41,684 nucleotides of DNA from Pseudomonadota bacterium (GTDB lineage: Bacteria; Pseudomonadota; Gammaproteobacteria; Steroidobacterales; Woeseiaceae). Positions 7,148 through 13,846 of the stretch are shown in pieces. The translations under genes were made by a program, and so were the position numbers. Positions within the stretch are counted from its first letter, which is position 1; each line of letters starts with the position of its first letter. Location of the stretch: the NCBI GenBank assembly GCA_027621915.1, contig JAQCAD010000029.1, forward strand, positions 1-41,684, given 5' to 3'. Under the pieces are notes generated by a model. The model was not told where the DNA came from and did not search any database. It saw nothing but the letters and a program-made list of their open reading frames with translations.

Positions 7148-7633
7148 CTAACGTCCTAGGGCCAGATACAAGGACTGCGGCTTGTCAGCAAAGGCAACGA
7201 ATCCGAAATATTCGTAGAACGATTTCGCGTCTGCATCCTTGGCGTCAACAATTAGGGCATAGGCGGCGACCTCCCTCCGGGCATGCAAACAGCGATCTAC
7301 AGCGCAACCCAGCAGCCGTTTCCCGAGTCCCTGTCCTTGAATAGTTTGCTCAACGGCGAATCGGCCCATCCGAAAACACGGAATGGGGTACCGGGGCAAT
7401 CGTCGCCGTTCTTGCTCTGATATCTGATCCGCTTCAACTTGGGCGGCACTCAGCGTGTAGTAGCCGAGCACTCGCGTCGGCTCATCAGCATCCACTAACA
7501 CGTAGACCTGGGATAGATTGCGCCGACGATCTTGGGTCGCGCGACGGGTCAGATAGTCGTTTAGCTCAGGCGTACCACTGTCGAACGCGGCGCAATTGTG
7601 GATTTTGGAGTTAAGCCGCTGTTCTTCAAGCAC
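7148..7633 (-). CDS. GNAT-family acetyltransferase toxin (TacT-like)
   Basis: This is a 161-aa GCN5-related acetyltransferase. TacT-type signatures are visible: AAFDSGTPELNDYLTRRATQ near the N-terminus, VLGYYTLSAAQV, the acetyl-CoA-binding loop TIQGQGLGKRLL and DADAKSFYEYFGFVAF. In this toxin family the enzyme acetylates the amino group of charged tRNAs and blocks translation. It directly follows a DUF1778 antitoxin. The GTG start at 7633 overlaps the antitoxin stop by 8 nt; longer open sequence upstream is the antitoxin in another frame. No catalytic or binding segment is obviously missing. Confidence 0.88.
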   Translation of the reverse strand: MLEEQRLNSKIHNCAAFDSGTPELNDYLTRRATQDRRRNLSQVYVLVDADEPTRVLGYYTLSAAQVEADQISEQERRRLPRYPIPCFRMGRFAVEQTIQGQGLGKRLLGCAVDRCLHARREVAAYALIVDAKDADAKSFYEYFGFVAFADKPQSLYLALGR

Positions 7634-7898
7634 GGCGCACGGTTTGGCGAGCGCTGTCCAGTGCTTCCTGAAGGGGCTCGTTGGGGGCAAAAGCTTGGTC
7701 CAGCGCTGCACTGAACGAACGAAAATCGCGCCGGGACAGCGTGACTCTGGATTCCTGATCAATGACTGAGCGTGCTTTTTCCTTTGCTGCGGCACGCACA
7801 AAACCCGCCATGGTCGTCCCCATCAGAGACGCAGCCTCGGAAAACAATTCCTTATCGTCTTTATCAAGCTTCAAATCGAAGCGGGCGGCCGTCGCCAT
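7626..7898 (-). CDS. DUF1778 antitoxin (TacA-like)
   Basis: This 90-aa protein has an N-terminal ribbon-helix-helix (residues 1-45: ATAARFDLKLDKDDKELFSE then AASLMGTTMAGFVRAAA) and a C-terminal toxin-wrapping tail with the typical VTLSRRDFRSFSAALDQ and final acidic/basic stretch. It pairs with the GNAT toxin downstream and should repress the operon. The start at 7898 is chosen because GGAGG sits 7-8 nt upstream and the family begins with this sequence; an upstream in-frame ATG at 7994 would add 32 atypical residues. Confidence 0.9.
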   Translation of the reverse strand: MATAARFDLKLDKDDKELFSEAASLMGTTMAGFVRAAAKEKARSVIDQESRVTLSRRDFRSFSAALDQAFAPNEPLQEALDSARQTVRRA

Positions 7899-7952
7899 CA
7901 CCGTATCCTCCGGGCCCAGGCCCATATTTTCTCTGGGGTTCAGTATCTGTAG

Positions 7953-7971
7953 GTACGGCATTTTACCGTAC
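7953..7971. promoter_or_regulatory. palindromic operator of the DUF1778/GNAT operon
   Basis: GTACGG (7953-7958) and CCGTAC (7966-7971) form an inverted repeat centred about 65 bp upstream of the antitoxin start. Ribbon-helix-helix antitoxins bind such sites. It also lies about 50-60 bp upstream of the divergent gene at 8018 and could influence both. Confidence 0.55.
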
Positions 7972-8017
7972 TTTCGGCGCATGTCAACACTCACTGACTT
8001 AATAGAGGAGAGGAGTC

Positions 8018-8323
8018 ATGAGCGAACACCTTTGTACAAATTGTGGGCATCAGTTCCAACACCGGCCTGTGGGCGCGCGGCTCGTACTTGGCGCCGCCGG
8101 CGCGGCGCTGGGTAGGGCGAATCCGTATGCTGGCATTGTCGGAATCATTCTTGGTGTCGTGTTTGGAAGCGAGATTGACAGGTTGATTGAGAAGCGAATT
8201 GATCAGGCCTGCCACAGAATGTGGCTTTGTGATACGCGCTTTCGCGAGGACGCTTTAGATCGCAGCAACGTCAAAGTGCTCAAATCTGACGGAGATCACG
8301 CGGTCAGCGCGATACTGGAATGA
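8018..8323 (+). CDS. small CxxC protein with glycine-rich hydrophobic segment
   Basis: This 101-aa protein begins MSEHLCTNCGHQF, a CxxC half zinc finger, and continues with two hydrophobic glycine/alanine-rich stretches (about residues 19-33 and 38-51, ARLVLGAAGAALG and AGIVGIILGVVFG). It ends in a charged tail with two more Cys (QACHRMWLCD), which could complete a metal site. The ribosome-binding site is strong (GAGGAGAGGAG, 5-7 nt before ATG). It is divergent from the toxin-antitoxin operon. I know no function; a membrane-associated zinc-ribbon protein is a fair description. Confidence 0.7.
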   Translation: MSEHLCTNCGHQFQHRPVGARLVLGAAGAALGRANPYAGIVGIILGVVFGSEIDRLIEKRIDQACHRMWLCDTRFREDALDRSNVKVLKSDGDHAVSAILE

Positions 8324-8366
8324 ACGTCGCGATGCGTCTGCGCCTCAAAGGAGTAAAGTCTGGTCG

Positions 8367-8435
8367 ATGACCACACCAATCACCGCCTCAATGCTTTACG
8401 AACTGGTTGCGTGTCCCCATCGCGTTATTCAATAG
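8367..8435 (+). pseudogene. N-terminal stub of RecB-like (TM0106-type) nuclease
   Basis: Only 22 codons remain before a TAG, but they read TPITASMLYELVACPHRV, which closely resembles the opening of TM0106-type RecB-like putative nucleases (S-M-L-Y-x-x-V-x-C-P-H-R-V). AAGGAG lies upstream of the ATG. After the stop another frame reads FRHPKDGDLQE, possibly a scrambled continuation. The rest of the gene is gone, and the next recognisable sequence is the 3' end of a helicase on the other strand. Confidence 0.55.
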
Positions 8436-8553
8436 CGTGTTTCGACACCCTAAAGATGGTGACCTACAAGAGTGAGCGTCGTCGGAGGCCGTCGACTGTC
8501 CGAATAACGGGGATGAGATCAAGCTGGCGATCGATAGGAGGCGGATTTTTCAC

Positions 8554-9267
8554 TTACTGAAGTGTTTCGACGTACTGTCTCGCCGACTCAAGATCTAACA
8601 TATCGACGGCGATGGCATGCTTCAGCAGGTCCGGCGACAAGGCTCCATCGAATTTCCCAAGCGGTTTCGCTTGTACAAGGTCGAGGAGATCATCTGATTC
8701 GAGACGGTTCACCGCCGCCGCAACTCGACCCAGGACAGAATTGGCATCCGATGTATTATCCACCAACAACACGGGCCCTATCGCGCCGGTTCGAAGGCCC
8801 ATGTCATTCAGAAGTAGTGCCAGCGTATTTATGACCGCGTCACTGTGCCAAACAAACCAATACAGCGAGTCCGAAGTTGATATCAATGGTGATGACTGAA
8901 GTTCAGCGTCACAATAGTATTGGCGTGCATGTTGCAAGGCATTGACCGAGCGTGAATCACAAAACGCCGGCTGGTCGGAACCGGCCAGGACATCGCGCAT
9001 TTTGTAGCGAACAATCGCATCCACAGGTGCCGCTTCGCCGTCAAATTTCGGTATCTTTCCTCTTCGCGCTGGTTGTAACTCAATAGTATTTCTTTGCGGG
9101 TCGATTGCTTTCACGATCCATCGACGACCAGCAAAGATCAATAAATGGCCCGGCAAGTACGGCACGATTGCTGGCAGAGTCCCGGTGGCGGATCGGGTTG
9201 GCAGACGTACTATAGGTTTGAGTTTAATCCGATCTCGGGCAACCCGAGTGACATTGCGAAGTGGATT
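8554..9267 (-). pseudogene. C-terminal remnant of Lhr-like DEAD/DEAH helicase
   Basis: The open stretch (GTG at 9165, in-frame sequence back to 9267) encodes about 200-235 residues matching the C-terminal region of Lhr-like helicases. Diagnostic segments are GHLLIFAGRRWIVKAID, KIPKFDGEAAPVDAIVRYKM, YWFVWHSDAVINTLALLLND and the ending KFDGALSPDLLKHAIAVDML followed by DLESARQYV. No ATP-binding or DEAH motif is present, so the helicase core is lost. An in-frame TGA at 9268-9270 and IS21 debris lie just beyond. Full-length relatives are roughly 700 aa or more. It is almost certainly non-functional. Confidence 0.75.
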
Positions 9268-9293
9268 TCAAAGACTGGGCGCCGACTCGATGC

Positions 9294-9362
9294 GTATTCC
9301 GGCCAAGCAGGCCACTGATTCCGGCTGAAGCCGGCCACCGATTCCGATCCATGCCGGGCCGG
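9294..9362. repeat. IS21-type terminal repeats, three copies
   Basis: ATTCC occurs at 9296, 9318 and 9341, each followed by a GCCGG/GGCC-rich block (for example TGATTCCGGCTGAAGCCGG), giving a 22-23 bp period. IS21-family ends carry such multiple repeats. Together with the istB tail at 9411-9518 they mark the end of a lost element. Confidence 0.55.
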
Positions 9363-9410
9363 TGTGACGCGGTAATCGGACTATCGTAGAGGACATTGTT
9401 GTCGTCAACT

Positions 9411-9518
9411 TTATTTGGTTTTTCCTGTTGGTTTGTTGATGGCGGTGGTGCGTCGTTTTCGCATGGACTCGCCCTTCAACACCAGTCGGTAACTGTTGTG
9501 TACGAGCCGATTGCAGAA
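9411..9518 (-). pseudogene. istB 3' fragment (IS21-family)
   Basis: Read on the minus strand, the segment encodes CNRLVHNSYRLVLKGESMRK followed by a basic tail and TAA. This is the highly conserved C-terminus of the IS21 helper ATPase IstB (R-L-V-H-x-S-Y-R-x-x-L-K-G-E-S-M-R-K). Upstream of the Cys, at about 9518, similarity stops abruptly, so all of the ATPase core is missing. Confidence 0.75.
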
Positions 9519-9665
9519 TTGATTTGTAATCAGTGTACTTGCGATTCGATTCCGTATGCTGGCACCAATTTTTCCCGGCACATTCTAACGAAATGAACTC
9601 CCTCCAACCGTTTATTGAAAATTGGCTTCGCCAGTACAGCGGTGCCTTTCATGAATTTGCCCGAC

Positions 9666-10730
9666 TTACCTTTTTCCGGTACGAATCGCGACAGATTCTG
9701 GTCGTAAATGCGTGTAGCGACTCAGCGTTCCCCAGCTGTCATGCAAAGTGAACTGTTGGACTTCCACAATCGAGTATCCTGCTTCAAAAAGCCTGCTGGT
9801 TGCCTCGTGTCGCAAGTCATGAAAGTGCAAATCGTCTATCCCGAGCACTCGGCACGCTCGAGTAAAAGCAGCACCTATCGTCTTGGGTTCAAATGGGAAT
9901 ACTCGATCCTGATCGTGATTTTGTCGATGTACAATTTCCCATGCTTCATCTGAATATTTGAATCGTCGAAATAATTCTCTGTCTGACGGATGTTTGATAT
10001 TTCGAACAATACCCGTTCGGGCTTTTTGATCATTGTCGTCGATCAATAGACCTGTGATTTCACTTTGTCGGCGCGCCGAATGAATTGCGAACCACATGAT
10101 GTCACCCATAGGAATGCTTGAGCGTCGTTTTTCCTTCTTCTGAAAATGCTCTGACAGTGCTGAAAGTTCCGACTTTGATGGCCGGCGAGACCTCGCTTTT
10201 GATTTCGCGACTAATTTCTCGGTCCTGAGAACCTCATACGCGTCGTCGATCGCCGTAAGGTCGATAGGTACATTCCATGCGGCGCGTGCATATCGCAGGA
10301 TGATCCGTAACCAGACGAGGTCGTTGTTTACGGTTGAAGCGCCGGCCCCGGACCTCCGGCGAGCTCGCACATGTTCGATCAAGTCAGAAGACTTTATATC
10401 GGCTACGTCGAAGTTTGCGAGATTCGTTTTTTCCAGAAATTTGATGTGCGCCGATTTGCTGCGACCCATCGGGCGAATATCGGAGACTTCCTTGCGATAT
10501 TTCAATAGAATTTTATGGAGTGGACCACTTAGTGTGAGTTGATTGCGTTTAGGAAGGGCATCTGCCTTGCTAAGCTTGTTCTCCCGCCGCGTTGCCCAAT
10601 CCGTAGCGAGGCGACGCTTGTCAAAGGTCCTGGATTCGCGGTGCACCAGGCGGCCATCCCGTTTGATTCGTACCTCGGCGAGGTAGGCCATGCTGCCGTC
10701 ACGACGTTGGCGTGGTCGAATTGTGGCCAT
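9666..10730 (-). CDS. dusA-associated tyrosine integrase
   Basis: This 354-aa site-specific integrase starts MATIRPRQRRDGSMAYLAEV, an arm-DNA-binding type N-terminus. A core-binding region spans about residues 55-160. The catalytic domain shows Arg in HSARRQSEITGLL, HxxR in FHDLRHEATSRLFEAG, His in FTLHDSWG and Tyr in LSRYTHLRPE. It lies 154 bp from dusA and points away from it, the position described for integrases of dusA islands. I chose the start at 10730 because GGAG precedes it by 6 nt; an upstream start at 10778 would add an unlikely Cys/Phe-rich peptide. Only short direct repeats separate it from the core site. Confidence 0.9.
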   Translation of the reverse strand: MATIRPRQRRDGSMAYLAEVRIKRDGRLVHRESRTFDKRRLATDWATRRENKLSKADALPKRNQLTLSGPLHKILLKYRKEVSDIRPMGRSKSAHIKFLEKTNLANFDVADIKSSDLIEHVRARRRSGAGASTVNNDLVWLRIILRYARAAWNVPIDLTAIDDAYEVLRTEKLVAKSKARSRRPSKSELSALSEHFQKKEKRRSSIPMGDIMWFAIHSARRQSEITGLLIDDNDQKARTGIVRNIKHPSDRELFRRFKYSDEAWEIVHRQNHDQDRVFPFEPKTIGAAFTRACRVLGIDDLHFHDLRHEATSRLFEAGYSIVEVQQFTLHDSWGTLSRYTHLRPESVAIRTGKR

Positions 10731-10755
10731 TATTACTCCAAACAGGTAAAAGAAA

Positions 10756-10792
10756 GTGCGACATGGGCAGTGCGACACGGTGCGACATGGGC
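10756..10792. repeat. three direct repeats beside the integrase (arm-site candidates)
   Basis: GTGCGACATGGGC occurs at 10756 and 10780, with a shorter copy GTGCGACAC at 10770. They lie between the integrase start and the att core in dusA. Such short repeats at this place are the usual form of integrase arm-binding sites, though no binding is shown. Confidence 0.5.
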
Positions 10793-10884
10793 GATATTTG
10801 ACACAAAATGGACGAAAATAAGTACAGAATGAGTTGAAAATAGTACAATGTAACTAGTTGAATAATCTACAGAAAGAGCGATAA

Positions 10885-11865
10885 ATGACAGACTACACAA
10901 GACCCGCGAGAGTGTCAATTGCCCCCATGATGGATTGGACGGATCGCCATTGTCGTTACTTCATGCGGCTCCTGAGTCCGTCAGTGCACTTGTATACGGA
11001 AATGGTTACCGCCGCAGCACTGAAACACGGCGATGCGCAGAAACTGCTCCAGTTTGAGTTGTGCGAACACCCGATCGCGTTGCAGATCGGCGGCAGCGAT
11101 CCAAAATTAATGGCTGAAGCAGCAAAACTTGGTGCAGATAAAGGCTATGACGAGATCAATATCAACGTCGGCTGCCCAAGTGATCGCGTGCAGAGCGGCC
11201 AGTTCGGTGCCTGCCTGATGTCACAGCCGGACCTGGTTGCGGCGTGCGTGGGTGCGATGAAATCTGTCGTCGACATTCCGGTCACCATCAAGACCCGAAT
11301 AGGTATCGATGATCATGATGATTACGGGTTCCTTCGGAATTTTGTTATCGCGAATGTTGAGGCCGGTTGCAGCACGTTCATCGTACATGCGCGCAAAGCG
11401 ATACTCGCCGGCCTGAGCCCTAAAGAAAACCGTTTGATTCCGCCACTAAATTACGATCGCGTCTATCGCCTGAAACAGGAAATGCCTGAGATCACGATCA
11501 TTCTCAATGGTGGTGTAGCTTCGATCGCCGACTGTCAGCGTCACCTTGAACAGGTCGACGGCGTAATGGTTGGCAGGCAGGCCTATCAGCAGCCCTGGTT
11601 TCTCACGGAACTGGAGCAGGCGTTCGGCAACGGCAATGCAATGCCGAGTCGCCACGCTATCGTGCGACAAATGCTGCCGTACATCGAAAAGGAAATGGCG
11701 CTCGGGGCCGAGCTCAAACACATTACCCGGCACATGCTTGGGTTGTATGCAGGGCAACCCGGTGCCAGAGCATGGCGGCGTTATCTGAGTGAGCACGCTC
11801 ATCGAATCGGTGGCGGGATCGATGTTCTCGAAACGGCGCTGACAAAATTGCCGCAAGCGGCCTGA
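10885..11865 (+). CDS. dusA: tRNA-dihydrouridine(20/20a) synthase DusA
   Basis: This 326-aa flavoenzyme reduces uridine to dihydrouridine in the D-loop of tRNA. It shows the family core: SIAPMMDWTDRHCRYFMRLL at residues 11-30, YTEMVTAAAL, ALQIGGSDP, the active-site Cys97 in NVGCPSDRVQSGQFGACLM, and VTIKTRIGIDD for FMN and tRNA binding. DusA-specific segments (HARKAILAGLSPKENR, HITRHMLGLYAGQPGAR) distinguish it from DusB and DusC. The proposed island attachment core covers codons 12-20, so the first part of the gene may have come from the island while preserving the reading frame. It appears intact. Confidence 0.95.
   Translation: MTDYTRPARVSIAPMMDWTDRHCRYFMRLLSPSVHLYTEMVTAAALKHGDAQKLLQFELCEHPIALQIGGSDPKLMAEAAKLGADKGYDEININVGCPSDRVQSGQFGACLMSQPDLVAACVGAMKSVVDIPVTIKTRIGIDDHDDYGFLRNFVIANVEAGCSTFIVHARKAILAGLSPKENRLIPPLNYDRVYRLKQEMPEITIILNGGVASIADCQRHLEQVDGVMVGRQAYQQPWFLTELEQAFGNGNAMPSRHAIVRQMLPYIEKEMALGAELKHITRHMLGLYAGQPGARAWRRYLSEHAHRIGGGIDVLETALTKLPQAA
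10918..10943 (+). other. attachment core in the 5' end of dusA (putative)
   Basis: This segment encodes IAPMMDWTD and matches 4327-4352 with three mismatches in 26 bases. It lies 188 bp from the integrase start. The dusA 5' end is a known integration hotspot for tyrosine-recombinase islands. Confidence 0.65.
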
Positions 11866-11939
11866 ATAAAATCGCCGACGGCGCAAGGCTCCTATACAAT
11901 GCCCGCTGTTTTTAATAACTCCGGAGATAAAACAGAGAA

Positions 11940-12758
11940 ATGAGCGCAAAACCTGCAACCAGCCATAAAACGATGGCTGAGCAAGCCGATCTTCACGAAC
12001 TGTACGAAAAGGCAGTGCAGAACGTTGAGCATGAAGTCGAATTCATGCAAAAAACATTTCAGGAAATTCGTGGCAGGACAGCGCACCTGTTCCGGGAAGA
12101 TTTTTGTGGAACCGCGAGCGCTTGCTGCGAGTGGGTGAGGCAGGGCGATGAGTTCAAGGCGATTGGCGTGGATATCGAGCCGTCAGTCCTGGAGTGGGGT
12201 CGTGTGAACCGGATCAGCCGACTGCCGACTGTTGATCAGGCACGCGTGCAATTAATTGAGTCGGATGTCATGACGGTCGAAACCCCGGCTGTCGATATCT
12301 TGGCAGCATTCAATTTCAGTTTTTTCATTTTTGACAAACGCGAAGTGCTTCGCGAGTACTTCAGGACGGCTTACACGTCGCTGAAGGATGACGGCGTATT
12401 TTTTATCGACCTGTTTGGCGGACCGGAAGCTCAGGAAGAGACGAAAGAAAAAACCAAGCACAAAAAATTCACGTACGTCTGGCATCAGGCGAAATTCCAC
12501 CCGGTGACCAATTTCATCCGGTGTCACATACATTTCAAGTTTCCTGACGGCTCCAGAATCAAGAAGGCATTTACGTATGAGTGGCGACTCTGGTCCGCGC
12601 CGGAACTGCGTGAAATACTGATTGAGGCTGGTTTCAGCAAGGCTACTGTTTACTGGGAAGGCGAGGACGAAGATGGCGAGGGTAATGGTGAGTTCACGCC
12701 CGCGGAGCAGGGTGAGGCGGACCTCGCATGGATAGCGTATATTGTTGCTGAAAAGTAG
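11940..12758 (+). CDS. class I SAM-dependent methyltransferase
   Basis: This 272-aa soluble protein has a Rossmann-fold methyltransferase core. The glycine-containing motif I region reads LFREDFCGTASACCEWVRQG, the acidic residue at the end of strand 2 is in FKAIGVDIEPSVLEWG, and the motif IV-like strand is VDILAAFNFSFFIFDKREVL. An acidic stretch near the C-terminus (EGEDEDGEGNGEF) is unusual. The substrate is unknown; related proteins are annotated only as methyltransferases. It lies 74 bp after dusA in the same direction and probably has its own promoter. Confidence 0.82.
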   Translation: MSAKPATSHKTMAEQADLHELYEKAVQNVEHEVEFMQKTFQEIRGRTAHLFREDFCGTASACCEWVRQGDEFKAIGVDIEPSVLEWGRVNRISRLPTVDQARVQLIESDVMTVETPAVDILAAFNFSFFIFDKREVLREYFRTAYTSLKDDGVFFIDLFGGPEAQEETKEKTKHKKFTYVWHQAKFHPVTNFIRCHIHFKFPDGSRIKKAFTYEWRLWSAPELREILIEAGFSKATVYWEGEDEDGEGNGEFTPAEQGEADLAWIAYIVAEK

Positions 12759-12920
12759 TAAGAAAATGTTGCAATTTTAATGGCTTGCTGCATTTATGCA
12801 TATTGCACATTAGCCGCATCAATAAGACTAATGTGTACCAGATGGCGGCTTAAACGCTTATGATTGCCGATCCGGCCGGTGCCGGATTTTGATCTTGGAA
12901 TGTAACTGGGTAACAACGGG

Positions 12921-13808
12921 ATGGCAAAAGACCTGGAAGTCGCAATTCTGTTTGCTGACGTGGTTGGCAGCACCCAGCTTTATGACCAGTTCGGCGATAC
13001 CAAGGCCAGTGAGACGGTGGCCCATTGCCTCGACATCATGAAGGACGCCACCCATCAGTTTAACGGCACCGTGATCAAGACGATCGGCGATGAAGTGATG
13101 GCAACGTTTCCTTCGGTTGACGATGCGATGGGCGCTGCCAGCCAGATGCAGTCCCGTATCAGCGGCGGCAAAGACGGTATCAATGTATCCATTCGAATCG
13201 GATGTCATTTTGGTCCGGTGGTTCAGGAGCAAAACGACATCTTCGGCGCGGCCGTCCATACGGCCAACCGAATGACCTCCCAGGCGAAAGCCAAACAGGT
13301 CATTATTTCCGGCACGACCGTCGCGCAGATGAGCCCCGAATGGAAAGTGCAGACGCGACAAATCGATGTTGCCACTGTGCGGGGTCGAATCGACGAGGTC
13401 GCGTTGTTTGAGTTGTTATGGCAGCCGGACGAGGCGACCAGCATGCTGCCCACGATCGATTGGGACAGCAAGAACAAAGGTCCGAGCCGCATTAGACTGA
13501 CGTTTCGCGATTCCGTGGTCGTGGTAGATGAGCGTCGGAAAAGTATCAACATGGGGCGCGCTGACGACAATGACCTGGTTGTAAAAGGCAACCTCATTTC
13601 CCGTGTTCACGCGCGGGTCGAAATGCGTCGCGGTAAGTTCATTCTGATCGACCAGAGCACTAACGGTACCTTTCTGGAGAACGCTCAGGGCGAGGAAACT
13701 TTCGTTCGGCGCGATAGCTCGGATTTAACCGGCGAAGGAATCATCGGGCTTGGACGGGTGGCGAAACCGGGAACACCGCTGGCAATTCACTATTCCTGCG
13801 AAGACTAG
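12921..13808 (+). CDS. class III adenylate/guanylate cyclase with C-terminal FHA domain
   Basis: This 295-aa protein has no signal peptide or membrane helix. Residues about 7-175 form a class III cyclase catalytic domain, with metal-binding Asp13 in LFADVVGSTQL and Asp57 in KTIGDEVMATF, and substrate-recognition segments near IRIGCHFGPVV and DIFGAAVHTANRMT. Residues about 205-290 form an FHA domain (NMGRADDNDLVV, ISRVHARVEMR, DQSTNGTFL), which binds phosphothreonine peptides. Cyclic nucleotide production may thus be tied to Ser/Thr kinase signalling. No kinase gene is adjacent. A terminator follows directly. It could be specific for ATP or GTP; the sequence alone does not settle this. Confidence 0.9.
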   Translation: MAKDLEVAILFADVVGSTQLYDQFGDTKASETVAHCLDIMKDATHQFNGTVIKTIGDEVMATFPSVDDAMGAASQMQSRISGGKDGINVSIRIGCHFGPVVQEQNDIFGAAVHTANRMTSQAKAKQVIISGTTVAQMSPEWKVQTRQIDVATVRGRIDEVALFELLWQPDEATSMLPTIDWDSKNKGPSRIRLTFRDSVVVVDERRKSINMGRADDNDLVVKGNLISRVHARVEMRRGKFILIDQSTNGTFLENAQGEETFVRRDSSDLTGEGIIGLGRVAKPGTPLAIHYSCED

Positions 13809-13813
13809 CTCAT

Positions 13814-13839
13814 AAAAAAGGGGATCCGACCCCTTTTTT
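13814..13839. terminator. bidirectional intrinsic terminator between cyclase and pckG
   Basis: AAAAAAGGGG (13814-13823) and CCCCTTTTTT (13830-13839) form a 10-bp stem around atccga. Each strand ends in a T-run, so it can serve both convergent genes. Confidence 0.88.
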
Positions 13840-13846
13840 GTTCCAA

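Larger units (their letters stand above)
4327..10943. mobile_element. putative genomic island integrated in dusA
   Basis: The proposed island spans about 6.6 kb between two imperfect copies of the dusA 5' core (4327-4352 and 10918-10943). The integrase at 9666-10730 lies next to intact dusA and points away from it, the published arrangement for dusA-associated islands. The cargo is a second recombinase module, a toxin-antitoxin pair, a CxxC protein and several gene remnants (nuclease, helicase, IS21). No conjugation, capsid or replication genes are visible, so the island could not transfer alone. Decay of the cargo suggests an old insertion. Confidence 0.6.
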
